Of a stretch of DNA of 64,000 nucleotides, positions 1-12,760 are shown piece by piece (the first letter of the stretch is position 1; each line of letters begins with the position of its first letter). Origin of the DNA: Cephalopachus bancanus (taxonomy: Eukaryota > Chordata > Mammalia > Primates > Tarsiidae); assembly GCA_027257055.1 (NCBI GenBank), contig JAPVLO010000003.1, positions 12,279,501 through 12,343,500 of the forward strand. The letters are read 5' to 3'. Below the pieces are notes generated by a model that was given only the letters and a program-made list of their open reading frames with translations, searched no databases and was not told where the DNA came from. A program made the translations under genes and the position numbers.

Positions 1-991
1 TTCCATACAGTAACATCTTTACATTGTATTGTGATTTAATTTTTTAATCTTTGAGATAGACATGATAAGGGGTTGTATCTTGAAAATACATTTCAAGGGG
101 AGGGGCTGGAGATCAGAGCTAAAAAGAAGTTGGACTTACAGAAACCACCTCAAAGTGAGGTTGTTGTTTTTTTGTCTGTTTGCTCATTTTTGTTTGTTTG
201 TTTTTTGTCTTAGTTTTTTTTCTCATACTTGCTTTGTTACTGATATTTTATTGCTGTTTTTTTTTAGACTTTCTATCTATGTATGAGTATTTTTGAGGGA
301 GAGTACACCAATAGGGGTTTTTTGTCGGTTTGTGTGCTTGTATGGTTGTCTGTATGTTTTACTTTTTTTACTCTTTTCTGCCTGTTTGTATCTCTTTTCA
401 TTTGTTAGTTGGTATGTCTGTCTGTTCTCCTTCTTACTCCTCTCTCTCCACCTTCCTCTACCTCCCCCCTTCCTTTTTCCATTCTTTTCCTTTTTCTTAC
501 CTCATTTTGCTTTCAGGAAGCAAACCTTTACCCCCACTGCATGGACAGATTGTAAGGCAGTAGGGAGTGAGTTCCAGGGGCCCCATACACCTATCGGTGG
601 ATACTTGGATCTACAGATAGATTCTGAATCACAGCTCCCCCCACAATTAAATCTCAAAACTGCAAAAAGTACAGCCTCCCACCACATTCCAGCTTCAGAA
701 TTGAACAAGCCAGAGAATCCACGTACGGAAGAATAGGAGATTGAGCAAACAGAAGTAAAAGCTACCCCCCCATCCCTGAACAACAGAATTAAAGGGGGGG
801 AGGGAGGAAAATCTACACAAATGTTGAAGAAAATACATTTCAAGAGAAATTTTAAGAAAGAACATAAATTTCTTTCTTAGCATCTAATACACTATCTAAA
901 ATGTTAAAGCTTCTGAAGTGTTTTTAATTAATTAATTAATTTAGCTTTATCTAGTGAATGCTGACTAAATACATGGTGAATAAATGAAGAA
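1..991. other. Unassigned, T-rich low-complexity stretch
   Basis: No gene or dated repeat is visible. Positions about 160-510 are strongly T/pyrimidine-rich (runs of T with TTTG and TCTG words), which produces hydrophobic-looking chance reading frames. A short (TTAA)n run lies near 925-942. Confidence 0.6.
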
Positions 992-1169
992 AAGCCAGGT
1001 GTGGTGGCACCTGCCTATAGTCCCAGCTGCTTGGGAAGCTGAAGTAGGAGGACTGCCTTAGGCCAGGAGTTTGAGGCTGTAATAAGCTATGATGGTTGCC
1101 ATGAATAGTCACTAATCCCAGCCTGGGCAACATATCGAGCTCTCATCTCTAAATAAATAAATAAATAAG
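992..1169 (+). repeat. Alu monomer (FLAM/FRAM-like) SINE
   Basis: A single-arm, 7SL-derived sequence begins GCCAGGTGTGGTGGCACC, continues through CCCAGCTGCTTGGGAAGCTG and GCCTGGGCAACATA, and ends in an (AAAT)n tail at about 1151-1168. Only one arm is present, so it is an old monomer or a truncated Alu. It is much more diverged than the lineage-specific copies elsewhere in the window. Confidence 0.75.
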
Positions 1170-2655
1170 ATCAAAATTGTGTGTAGCAATTATCCAAGCT
1201 GTTTAAAACTTCCAGACCGGCTTTGGAAATTTAGAGGAAAGAAATTGAACACTCTACATGTCTTATCTCGTAGATTCTCTGCTACAAGTTTGGGGATGAA
1301 TCTTTTTGCTGACTATTTTGTGGATGAGCCCACTGAGGTCAAGGTCATGTTTTGAGTCATTGGAAAGTTGACATTTTAACTTGCATCTCAGGCTTGAGCC
1401 CATGTTCCTTGCACTCATGACACCACATTGCCTCCCTACTGATGAGTAAAGCACTAACGATACCTCTTCCACTTGTGTAGTTCTTTACAGTGCTCAAGGC
1501 CCGTTCACAGACAGAACCTCCTTGCTGCTGGCATGGCAGCTGTCACTGCAGGTACTCATGGAGCCCTTGCTTTGTGACAAAGCCAGCTGCAGAAGGCACA
1601 GCCAACAGCTTCTAATCAAAAGAAATTCTGCAGGGGGCGGGGGGACGCTTCAGCAATCTTCTGGGGATTCTTCCTATCACAGTCCTTGGCAATAAATAAT
1701 ACATGAAAAAAGATGTCTCCGTGCCAAGGTGGACTTCAAAGAGGGTGTTGTAACAGTACTTGAACTCTCCATTTGGCGTCTGTGTTGTCTGCCCATTCCA
1801 GAAGTTAATTCACAGAGAATAGGATAAAGGGAATGCCTGCCACCCCAGCAGCTGATTCATGGAAACTCTGAGCCTGCATTAACAGGAGGGAAGAGCCATT
1901 TGCTAGTCTTTCAAGAGCGTTTTCCCAGCTCCAAGCCTTAGAGCTAGGCCTTGGACCGCGGCTGTAACATGTGTTCTGAACTAGTCCCAAACAAGCGCAA
2001 ACACAACACACTCCACTGATCAATGCAGCAGGACTGAAGGATGGAATCCAAGGCATGAACCCTGAGAACAGAAAGTCCCAGCACTTGCTCTGTGCAAGTT
2101 GCCATGAACTCCAGCCATGCATCCTGCGGCCAAGGATGGGTGGCCCCCGAGCAGGAAATTCTGGCAGCCTCCACTGCGTGCTTTGCCTGCTGACAAGAGC
2201 ACACCCTGGCCTCGGTTATTGCCCTTATAAAACAGCTCAAGGAGGATGCAAGCCAAACGTTTTAAATGTGCCTGGAAGAAAAATGTTAACTATGAGTCCA
2301 CGCGATAGAACAGTACAGTATAACTGCAGCAACACGCAGTGCTGCTTGTGGAGGAGGAAGTTGCAACTGCTGCCCAGGCTTCCTGTGGCTTTCCCTCTTC
2401 CTCCTGCAGCAATCCCACTGGGACCAGGGCTGTCCTGGCATCCCCTTTGCCACAGAGTCTGAGAAACAGGTGCTTTTGTGACTGTAATTAGAAAACCAAA
2501 GAATTTTCAACACTAGGAGGTATTTTAATTATCTAGTTTGTATATACAAGCAGACATTGAAGTGTGTAGAGGTCAACAGCAAGTTCCAGAGGGCCTTTCT
2601 TATTAAATTTAATTTGCCTGTTTCCAATCCTCATTATGTAGAAGAAAGCTAATGT
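1170..2655. other. Unassigned, no gene seen
   Basis: No dated repeat is recognised. Overlapping frames without stops occur on both strands at 1805-2462. They are mutually exclusive, have no recognisable domain and contain no clear splice sites, so I read them as chance frames in locally more GC-rich DNA. Confidence 0.5.
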
Positions 2656-2772
2656 ATATAGGATGTCTTCCATGCTCAGTACCTACTATCTCCCGGGCAA
2701 TGTCCTAGGCGCTTTCCCCATATCCTATTGAACCGCCCAATGCAGTCTTATAAAGAAATAAAATCACCTACG
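2656..2772 (-). repeat. MIR SINE relic
   Basis: The order of motifs (TACCTACTATCTCCCGGGCAAT, split here as TACCTACTAT and GGGCAATGTCCTAGGCGCTTT, then a CCATATCC-like core) follows the reverse complement of the MIR 3' half. Ancient and diverged. Confidence 0.5.
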
Positions 2773-2905
2773 TATTAGAAAGAAAGAAAAAAAAACTGTA
2801 GGTGTTTGTGTAAATTGTCTATTCAGACAAAAACTGGAACAAGCATTAGACCTCTAGTACCCCTGACCCCAAAACCTATGTTCTCTTTCCCTCTCTCTCT
2901 TTTAA

Positions 2906-3225
<320 letters not shown>

Positions 3226-3419
3226 TAAATGTCACTCAGGGGGAATAAAACGGTGCCAATTATATCTCTGGGCTGTTGACATGCATTTTTTTCCCCAGTT
3301 CTAATGAAGACATTCAAAGGAAGTAATTAGAACAATCTTTGAGCACTTCCATGAGGAGAAAACCTATTTTGCCCCATTTCATTGGTGAAATACCAGAAGA
3401 ATAAAAGGACAAGAATGCC

Positions 3420-4490
3420 CACCAGTGACATTACTATTTATTATTTTTTGGACATTTTAGTCAACAAAATAAAGCAAAACTCAGAAAAATAAAGGAAGAA
3501 TCCTGGGGAAAGAATATAAATTTATTATTTTTTGATGATTGATTACATAGTATAAAACTAAAGAATAATAGCTGTAAAAACTCTTAGGACTAATAAGTGA
3601 GCTCAGTAAATTAGCCAAACACAATCTAAAATAAAGCCAATAACTTTCCAACGTAACAACAATATCAATTTAAAAGACACAATGGAAAAAGATGAATTAT
3701 ACTTGCATTAAAATTTAACCCCAGGTACCTTTAACTAAAACGTGTGATCTATTTAAATGAAACCACAGAGTTTTACAGAGACTCAAAATAAATTTTTAAA
3801 AAATGAAGAGAAGTTCTAAGTTGTCAGATGAATGAATGAACTAAGATGCCAGATCTTTCTAAATTGGCGAGTAAACTTATCATGATAGTAGTAGGGTTTT
3901 TACATTCAGAAAATCATTGCAAAGTTATTCACAAAAGACTAAATAGGTGAGAAAAATAGCTAAGAGCAAGTTTAAGACAAGAGAAATGAGAGGGAGTTTG
4001 CCCACCAAAAGATTGTATAATATTATAATCATTAAAACAGGATCATATTGTCACAAGACTGGCTAGCTATATCAGTAGAACAAAACAGAAAGTTCTAGAA
4101 TAACCACAAAATGCTATAGAACTTACTATATAATAGTAATGGCAGTAGTAAAATTCAATGCAGGAAAGGTACAATATTCACCAAATGATATTGGCAGAAG
4201 TGGCTATAAATATGGAGAAAAATGAACATTTACTTGAACCTCATCTTACATGTCTACCAATTCAAATTCCACATGCTTTACAGATCTGTGAAAACAAGAG
4301 AAACTGATTCAAATGTGAAAATTTTAGTAAATATTTAAATTATCTTGAAAGCAGGGAATAACTTCTAAATATAAAATAAATGCAAAAAAATCACAAATAA
4401 TACATCGTCACAAAACTTAGACATTTTTACAAAAAATGACAAAAGCAGAAGAGAAATGCGAAATTAAAAATAATTTTCAACAAATATGAA
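3420..4490 (+). repeat. Ancient L1 ORF2 relic
   Basis: An A-rich sense strand keeps the order of old L1 ORF2 landmarks near its 3' part: an ACAAGACTGGCTAGC-type block and AGTAGAACAAAACAGAAAG near 4055-4095, CAACATTCACC-like spacing near 4175, and GAACCTCATCTTACATG near 4235-4252. All frames are broken by stops. Boundaries are approximate; an L1M-age element is likely. Confidence 0.5.
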
Positions 4491-6950
4491 GCAATATGAA
4501 GTGAGAGTGAAAGAGAAGCAGCTTGAGGCTTGAGCTCTGTCCAACAGGACTCCTGGAGGGATGATCCTTCCTACCTCACCCACACCAGGACCCACACTAA
4601 GGAAAAGAACAGGATATTGTAGCACTGGATTACTAAGGACTGAGAAAGATAAAACGAGAATTGGGGAAGAAGAAAGTATCGTCAACCTCAGGAAAGCTGC
4701 AGGTAAAAGCTCCTGGGACGTACGGGATGGGGCAAGAGCGTCCTAAGAAACACACAAAAAGCCAGCAAAAACATTAACTTTAGATACCTGCCCTATCCAA
4801 GGAGTAGAAAGCCCATCTGGATAGTGCAGGTTCATAAGAAACTTCCAGAACCTTCCAGCACCTCTAACTCTGGTGGGGCCTGAAATGGACAAAAAGTCAC
4901 AGAGAAGGGCACAAAACACAGTGGAAGTTAACTACATCCCACTTGCCTTTTTCAGGTTCTTCTGTGGCAGCCAGCCTCACCGAGAAAGTGAAAAGGACAA
5001 TTTTAAATCAAAGTCAAAGTTTGAATTATATAAGGGACTGGGGATTGCCATTTCTGAATTTCTGTTGCATTTGCTGCAAAAGGCAACATCAGGTCTCTTA
5101 ACACATAGGAGTGAACAGAAAAGTCATGAGATGCCCAGTGTTTCATTATAGGCAGGGAAAGAAACTGTCCCCTCTAATTAATTTTAAAGAGACAATGGAA
5201 GGGATTAAATAAATTTGCTTTGTGATTGCATCCCAAGAGTTGCTCTTGTCCAAGGCACTAGTTCCTTTATGTTTATTTATTTATTCTTTTAATGGTAGAA
5301 AAGAAGAAAAAGGAGGCAAAAGAAAATACACCCAAATGTTAGTAGAATCATTTTGGGTTGGTAAGTGATGCATGGATTTTATTTTCTATTGTGTCCTCTT
5401 TCCAATATCTTTACGTACATTTTATTTATAGTCAAAAAATAATTTTTATATGTATCTATCCCCTCCATGCAAAAGATCCCTTCCTCAATGGCTACGCAGT
5501 GTATGGCTTTTTCAAAAGGAGACCTCTTGGCAGACAGCAGACACTCTCACTGTTGTCCTGTCTGTTGTGTCCTTCACAACATATCTTCCCTTTAATAAAT
5601 CAACCATTTTTAATTAAAAAATTAAAAAGGAAATAAAGGAGAACTCCAAAGAATGCTTAAGACAGATAAAAATGGCCACTAAGAGATGGGAGAAAATTCA
5701 CTTCCAAATATTGAAATTTCAGATTGATGTGTTTACAGGAGCTTTCTGTACCTGATGCTGTGGACTCCTTAGTATTAGATGGAGGATTCATTCTAGAAAG
5801 AATCCACTTATAGTGGGCAGGAAACAGTTGAACAATAAGATACAGGTGGTCCAAAAAATGAGCTGGCAGTTTTTGACTTCAGTTTACAAAATAAGGTGGC
5901 ATTTGTCAATGGGATATAGAAAACACCCAGAGAGATGAGAACTTCTAGATGACAGAGCAAACCTTCTAAGTCATCCAGCATGTTAGAGACCCCTTTTCAG
6001 CTATAGCAACCACTCTACAGCACAAATGTGTTTAAATGTAAGCAGGAACAGAAAAATAATTTGGAAAATTCGTACCTCCAAAAAGATTCTTGGGATGGTA
6101 AAGTGTAAATAAAGTGCATCTCAAATCCACTGTTTACCTTACTGGAGGTGGTTCATGAAAGTTAGTTTTGTTCTCTTCCTAAGTCCTTTCCTTCTCCTCA
6201 GCCCCCTTCATAAGCATGCGGGCACCTCACTGGGGTGGCTTGGCACCAGATGTCTCTCATCTTGCTTTCTTTATTTCATTTCAGACTCTTGGGTGAATTG
6301 TCATGCCTGATATGGTTGATTTCAAAGCCAAGTTTAGACGATGTGAATAATTAAAATCATGAAACTTAAACTCTCAAGTGAAACATTTCTGAGTCCTGCA
6401 CACAGAGGAAACTTGAATGCTGAATTGGACAGAAGAAGCCAAACCACAGCCAAATGAAAAAAGGCTACAAATCCAGCATTTTAGGTACCACAGAAAATTA
6501 AGCACAGCAGTCAGAAAAGAAGCAAAGTTTATCTTGAGTCTGGGCCAAGAGTGAGCCAGGAGGAAAACAAACACACAAACACAAACTCTCTAGCAAAATG
6601 TGTTATCCAGCTAAGGTGCGGTGGATGCCAGTTTAACTTTTGAGTCAGTCCCAACTAGGTGATGTCCGTCTTCCAAGGCCACTGAGCAGACGAGTATTTG
6701 CAGTTATAACTATGCAAGACCATGCATTGTCTTTAAATACAATAGTAAATTAAAGGTCTTTGGGGGAGACCCAGAATAGTTCATGGAGGGTTCTGTGGTT
6801 ATCCTAGTGCCTGCGCCCCTTAATTCTGCAAATGCATGTGCTGGGAAACTTAATGAAGATCCCTCCTATTAGGCATGTGACTCTTATGAGATCCAGGAGC
6901 TCTTTCCATGAGATTAGCACATCCACAAGGAAAATATACTTGTCTATACA
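4491..6950. other. Unassigned DNA
   Basis: About 2.4 kb without a repeat I can name and without a supported gene. Features seen: a TTTA-type run at 5266-5285, and short frames at 4873-5151 and 5358-5636 that have no recognised domain. Confidence 0.5.
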
Positions 6951-7053
6951 CAGACATGCATGCACACAGATCCACAAATTCATTCCAGCCATGCATAGAT
7001 GCACAGACATGTGCACACATTCTGACACTCATATACACACTGACACACACTAG
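6951..7053. repeat. Degenerate CA/ATGCACA simple repeat
   Basis: Imperfect (AC)n with interspersed ATGCACAGA words. It is open in several frames on both strands, which explains the overlapping short reading frames there. Confidence 0.6.
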
Positions 7054-8624
7054 CTAATGCATGAAATTCAAAAAGGAAGTGCCTAAATTCAACATTAAAA
7101 ATAAAAATCTAAGAATTTCTTAATGGGTTAAAAAAAATAAGTGTGAGCTGAAGAAATAGCTAATCATAGTTTTAAGTGTTTTTCCCCTTTGATTCTATCC
7201 ATTTTCACTGTACTTTGCAGTATTTAGTGTAATGGCTTCTGCTGGAACTGAAAAAATTCAAACAGGTTTGTCTGAAACTACATTTCCAGGAATACAACTC
7301 TAGAATGTGTACTGGAGTAGGTTCAGAGGTAAGAAGTGTTTCCTTTATTAAAAGGCTATCATTTGAGTGCCCACTTAAGCAGCACATACAGGAATAGACT
7401 GATATTCTATTTTTCCCACCCCCCAAAATCAAATTAACTTTATTCATGAAGTTTTTTCTCTCCAGTAAATTGTGAAACAACAACAACAACAACAACATTT
7501 GCCAATAATCTTGCTTCTTTAAGATAATGTCTATTGTATGGGTCACTACATTAGAAAGTCTATACAACAACATTTAAAGTAAATCATTCTTCCAAGAGCC
7601 ATTCACTCAATGCCCTGAATATTCACTCTCATTAGTCAGAATTGTAGAAGTTGCAGAGTTCTCCTTCCAGGGACTCACTAGTTATACAGTTACACACATC
7701 TCCATCTCATTAAAAATATTTGTCCCTACAGCATTCACCAAGGGTGAGAAAAGGGGACTTGCTATTTCCTCTACTTTGCAAATGAGGAAATGGAAGTGAG
7801 TCACTCAGGAGGTAAGAGGATTCAAAGGCACCTTAGAACTAGCCTGAAAACTCTGTTGGGACAAATTGTTCTTGCAGTGGGCCGAGCTCTCTGTACCATG
7901 TGCAGTTCAGAAATGTTCACTCACCAGCTGGGAAAGTACATGAACTGCCTTGTTAGGCTTACCCCTGATGGCTAGAGCAAAGTTTTACATCTCCAGCACT
8001 GGCATTATTTTAGAACTGTAACCAATGTTTCATCTTTCCTTCCCTTAATCACCCAATATGAGATGTTCTGTGGTTGGGCTGTTAAAACTGCATAGTAAAG
8101 CTGGAAGGGGCACTTCTGATTTTAATTTGACAGTGGCTGCCTTGGGGCCCTTTGTGAAGACCAGTCGCAGTGGCAGTTATACTGTAGCAAACATGAGGTG
8201 ATATCAGGTTGGAGGATCCCTCCTGGAACTCATGCTCTGTGGGTCCTCTGTTCCACATTCTTGGAGAAGTAGGAAATGCACTCAATAGACCCTTATCCTT
8301 GTCCTCATGTATTTACACAAGATATAATCAAACACCACTGACTCACCTCCTAAGCATGACTGCAATGGGTACTATACATCAGTAACAATATCTTCATTTT
8401 AGATGCCTAGCCGCCATGTTGTTCCAACATTGCTGACAAAACCACAGCTTGACCACAAACTACTAAATCTAGATGTTCAGTCATAATTTCATGCTGAGTT
8501 CTAGGCTTGTATCCACAACTTTATAATGAATTTCTTCACTGGCATGTTCTTCAGGGACCACAAACTCAGCATATCAATGTACAGAAGGTATTGCCCCAAC
8601 ATTTCTACCATCCAAAAAGAATCC
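7054..8624. other. Unassigned DNA with small simple repeats
   Basis: Contains a (CAA)n run at 7478-7497, a weak reverse MIR-like patch at about 7755-7850 (GCAAATGAGGAAATGGAAGTG), and a 24-bp resemblance to the 5' end of U6 snRNA at 7365-7388 that I do not accept as a U6 gene. The rest is unassigned. Confidence 0.45.
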
Positions 8625-8755
8625 ACATGCTCCTCGACTTAGAACGGGGTTATGATGATGGGTTTATTGGGATGTAACCCAATCATAGACTAAAGAGCAT
8701 GTTGTTTTGCACTACTGTAAAGTAAAAAAAAAAAAGTCAAACCATATAAGTTGGA
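8625..8755. repeat. DNA-transposon relic (Tigger/MER-type)
   Basis: TCGACTTAGAACGGGGTTATG, followed by a GGGATGTAACCC-like inversion and a terminal AAGTTGGAAACTG, resembles the ends of short Tigger-type elements whose consensus contains GACTTACAATGGGGTTACG-like and TAAGTTGAAAAT words. The family name is uncertain. Confidence 0.4.
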
Positions 8756-8775
8756 AACTGTATTTAGAAGGGCAA

Positions 8776-8985
8776 AATTTAGCTAACATTTTAATGTAAA
8801 GAGACAGTCAATTTCTTGTCTTTGTGGGCCATGTGGTCTTTGTCACAAATTACATTTCCATTGTATTGTGAAAACAGCAATAGACAATATGTAAATGAAT
8901 GTTTGTGACTGTGTTCCAATAAAACTTTATTTACAAAAACAAAAAGTAGACAAGGTTGTCCTGTGAGCTGTGAACCACCCACTCA
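8776..8985. repeat. Old interspersed repeat, family uncertain
   Basis: The block around TTTGTGGGCCATGTGGTCTTTG and GACTGTGTTCCAATAAAAC(TTTATTTAC) is a repeated mammalian motif that I remember from ancient interspersed elements, but I cannot name the family with confidence. Confidence 0.4.
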
Positions 8986-9140
8986 CAATCACTCAAACCA
9001 GAAATTCCTAAGTCATTCTAGACTTCTCTTTTCCCCTAATCTTCACACCCTCCAATCATCCACTAAATCTCACTAGTCTTTACCTCAAATAGAGCTCACC
9101 TCTCTTTTATTCCATTCTTCTATCATTATCTTTAGATTAA
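8986..9140 (+). repeat. L2-like relic
   Basis: CAAATTCCTAAGTCATTCTAG-type words followed by TCTTTACCTCAAATA and CTCACCTCTCTT match the layout of the L2 3' region (TTGACTCCTC ... CTACCTCCAAAATA). Weak and diverged. Confidence 0.35.
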
Positions 9141-9287
9141 TTACAAAAATTTGTGCTATTACTTTATTTATTGAACACAACCAACAGCTATGTGCAAAAG
9201 CAAAGCATAATATGTGTTCACTATTCTATGATCTTCATCTCAAACAATTTCTGAAAGTGGCTACATTGTGCCTACTTATCAAAAAGT

Positions 9288-9482
9288 CAACTTGGCGAGA
9301 CCTCATCTCTACAATAAATCAAAAATGAGCCGGGCGTGGTAGTGCGCACCTGTAATTCCGGCTACTCGGAAGGCTGAGGCGGAAGGATCGCCAGAGCCCA
9401 GTGGGTCGAGGCTGCGGTGGCCGGGAGCGGCCACTGCACTAAAGTCTAGGAGATGGAGTGAAATTTCAACTCAAAAAAAAAA
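9288..9482 (+). repeat. 5'-truncated lineage-specific Alu
   Basis: Starts inside the left arm at CAACTTGGCGAGACCTCATC. It carries the diagnostic CAATAAATCAAAAA linker, the CGGAAGGCTGAGGCGGAAGG right arm and the TTTCAACTCAAAAA end. The first half is missing, as in a premature stop of reverse transcription. Flanking AAAAAGT may be the target duplication, but it merges with the tail. Confidence 0.85.
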
Positions 9483-10029
9483 GTATTCACAATATTAAAA
9501 TCTGATTAAAAACAGAATTCATCAAACGTTTACTATAAAGAAATATCTATATATACTGTATTTATAAACAGGTTGTTCAAAGTAGATAATAAGCACCAAA
9601 GTAAAATCACCTAACTTATCAAAAGAGTAATGTATTCTTTACTTTGTAATAATTTCTGGAACATGTCCTAAAGGATTTGGAGATATTCTTTACCTTGCCT
9701 CTCAGCATCTCTGAGTGTTATAAATTTCAAACTTGGTTTGTATTGATGAAAATTGCTAAATTAATTTAATTCAGTGCAGAAAAGATAATACCTTATTAAC
9801 TCTGAAATGCATTACTGTTATGAGAATTACAACTCCAGTAAGATCAATAAAAGAGGAGGGGGAAAATAACATTAAGAAAATCCCATTTTTTATTAAAGAT
9901 AGACCATAATACCTTCAAAGATGGTAACTGGTATGCTTTGAGCCACAAAATCATATCACATTAGGAAGAAATTGGGTTTTTGAGACTAGAGAAAATAAAA
10001 ACGAGAAGGGGAAGTAATAATTTCTGCCT
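9483..10029. other. Unassigned A/T-rich DNA
   Basis: No recognisable gene or repeat. A-rich with scattered TATA words. Confidence 0.5.
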
Positions 10030-10325
10030 TAAAATAAAAAGTATAATTAAATATTACTATATATAGTATGTGTAATATACAATAGCATAATAAATATAAA
10101 TATCAGCAAATGTATAATATGTCACTATTGTATACATATAATATACAAAGGATATATATAATATACTAAGTAGATAAATACAAAATATATAAGCATTTAT
10201 TGCATAATATACATTAAGCATACGTTCCATTTCTTATGTAAAACATATAAGGATATATAGTACATTATAAATTTAGATAATATCTATTATATGTATGCAT
10301 ACATGTGTATATATGAATGATTACA
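10030..10325. repeat. AT-rich tract with TATATA words
   Basis: Nearly pure A/T with repeated ATATA and TAATATA words over about 300 bases. Sequence of this kind unpairs easily and occurs in matrix-attachment regions; no function can be shown here. Confidence 0.6.
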
Positions 10326-10789
10326 TTCATCTTAAAATGTAGCCCCCAGAATGAAAGCTGTGGAGGAATGACTCAGTTCAAGGTAGGTCCTTCCAGTCAT
10401 TGCAACTGTGTATGAAGAGAACAGCCTTCCTGGGGCAAGAAAGACCACCTGACCTTCTGGTAGGCTTCTAGAATGTATACATCAGCAATGTCAGTGCTGG
10501 GTCTGGCTGTCATCTGAGGCCCTGTGTTCCCTGGAAGCGTAAAGACTTGGAAGAAATTACTGTGCATAGGCTCATTAAAAGACTGGAGAGATCTTTTCTT
10601 TCACTTAGAAATGGCATGCAAACTCATAATGTGCTAATGCTTTAATAGATGAGGTATTCTCGAATGTTGTGAAATAGTTGGCGTAAAAATGTGCGTACAT
10701 GCTTAATCCTCACAACGGCAGGCAAAAGAATAGATTCTAAAGTTCAACATGAGTTCTAAGGACATTTCCCAGCATTTGATCATTGAGAG
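10326..10789. other. Unassigned DNA
   Basis: No gene or named repeat recognised. Confidence 0.5.
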
Positions 10790-10990
10790 AGTGAAGCAGA
10801 TAGGTCCATTGTATTGGCTCTGAAGTCTTACTGCGTTCAACTCTTGCCTCCAGAATTAACTTGATGTGGGACCTTGATTAAGTTATTATCAATGGTAGAT
10901 TACATTTGTTCAGTATGTTAGCTGGGTTTTCCCTGCTGAGGAATCTTAATAGTACTTGCTTTGTTAACATTATGCATGGCCATATTTATT
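10790..10990 (+). repeat. MIR SINE relic
   Basis: The MIR core is recognisable as GGCTCTGAAGTCTTACTGCG, then TGCCTCCAGAATTAACTTG and GTGGGACCTTGATTAAGTTAT. Frames are broken and the 3' end is indistinct. Confidence 0.55.
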
Positions 10991-12344
10991 TTGTTTTGTT
11001 TTGTTTTTTTGCACTGAGCAATGAAATTGAGAGGAAATAGCACATATCACTTCTCAATCTGTCGCTTTAAGGACCATTGTATATTCTATCTTCACAATAT
11101 ACCACTGGCTAAAATACAACTAGGTCACAGATAAGGGGAACTCTTTCAGTGTGGGTTCCAGAGAAAAGAACTAACGTTAACCAATGATGTACATGTAACA
11201 TGAGAGAGAAAAAAAATTTATTGTTGTAAGACAGTGAGATCTGGGGTTATTTGTTACTGCAGCATAACCTATTCTATATTGTTTAAAGTACTATTTCAGA
11301 AGCCACTCTTAGTTTATCTTTCTGTAAAGTAGGGATGATGGAAAAAATATGTTTTAGAAAACTATGGGAGTAAATTAGTCAATTCATGAAAAATTCTTGG
11401 GACAGAGTCTAAAACAGGATGAGCACTAAATAAATGTTACTAATCATTATAACTGAACTATACACAAATTCTGAGACCAATACCCACAATTTCTCAGTAC
11501 ACATGTTGTGATTATTGCCTGACACATCAGTAACAGTCATAAGTAACAGGGAAGACCCTACCAACAGATGACTTTAGTAAGACACTCCTGAATCAGCTTT
11601 TACAAAAGACATTTCATTGCTAAAATAATGTGTGAAGGCAAGGGGTACCACTACCATGCTGGAAGTGAAGAAAGTAAGGCATTAGTACCTCCCACTCCCT
11701 GTTTTCAGTTTCCTCCTCTTTAAACAAGGGTGTTACACTAGATGGTTTCCAATGCCCTGGCAACTTGTATGTCCAATGTCATTCTAGCAGAATCCATTTC
11801 AACATTACAAACAACACATTCAGAGAATGAAATAGTAGAAGGCAGCCCTTGAGTACATTTGTTTATTCCGGTTCAGCAGTGGTGGAAATTTGAATTCCAG
11901 GTGTCCAAGCAAAGTTCTGGAACCCAGAAGAGCTCTGTAGCATACCCAGGGGATGCCCCTCCTTTCATGGGCTCCCAAGCCTTGCAGGGGATGGCGGGCA
12001 AAGAGCCAGGCCTTTGTATTCCAGCCTTGTCCGCATTCCGTGGCCAAGTCTTCTGGGAACTCCAATTGACGTGTTTCACAAACATATTCCACTCATTTGT
12101 GTCCCCAAAGCACTGGCATGTGGGTAACAATCCAACACCTGCCACAGAGGGACTGATCAAGCTAAAAAAGCCCCTGACATCTCCAATTTTTATCACTGTG
12201 ATTTCTCAGTCAGTCTCTAAGAGTTCTTATAATAGCTGAGTGGTGAGTTTTTAGCCACACTTTAACTTAATTTTAAAAATATCTCAAGAATTTCAATTTA
12301 AAAGAAATAAAACATCCTACGCAACTAAGTTTTGTAGTTAAAAA
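10991..12344. other. Unassigned DNA with a MIR3-like patch
   Basis: At about 11695-11790 the string TTTCAGTTTCCTCCTC, then TTACACTAGATGGTTTCCAATG and CCCTGGCAA, resembles the MIR3-type 3' part. At 11820-12239 frames are open on both strands but show no domain and contradict each other, so I do not call a gene. Confidence 0.4.
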
Positions 12345-12760
12345 AAATGGGTTAGGAAAGCACTGCTCTGCTGGTGGCATTGCAAATTGATAAAAACTTT
12401 TTTGGATAGCAATTTGACAATATCTACCAAGAACAGCAAAATAGTTTATTTCATTAGGCTAAGTGATTTAACTCCAGAAAAATTGTTTTAAGGATCTATA
12501 TATCTAAAAGTGTAAATGTAGGGTGGAGGAAGCTAAATGCAAAACTTTGTCACCTTCCATAATAATGAAAAATTAGAAACAACTTTAAAGTCCCCAAATA
12601 AATCAGTTAAATAAATTGTGCCATATCCCTTCAATTGAATTTGATTGCAATTTAAAATACTAGATATTTACTGGAAAATGTTTATGACACAGGGTTAAGT
12701 AGGAAAATCCAGATATACCTTGTCTCTGTATAAATTAACAACAAGCTTGACTTATTAAAA
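12345..12760 (+). repeat. Ancient L1 3' end (ORF2 C-terminal part)
   Basis: Landmarks of an old L1 in sense order: GCTGGTGGCATTGCAAATTG, TTTGGATAGCAATTTGACAAT, AGAAACAACTTTAAAGTCC, AATAAATTGTGCCATATCCC, then TTATGACACAGGGTTAAGTAG. All correspond to the conserved ORF2 tail, which is broken by stops. L1M-age. Confidence 0.7.

Noticed and set aside
293..736. 147-codon Phe/Leu-rich ORF near the left edge
   Set aside because: Produced by T-rich low-complexity DNA; two overlapping frames and a reverse frame are open as well.
7365..7388. U6 snRNA 5' end (GTGCCCACTTAAGCAGCACATAC)
   Set aside because: About 20 of 24 bases resemble the first bases of U6, but the rest of the gene, an A-tail and a target duplication are missing. 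Too short to call.
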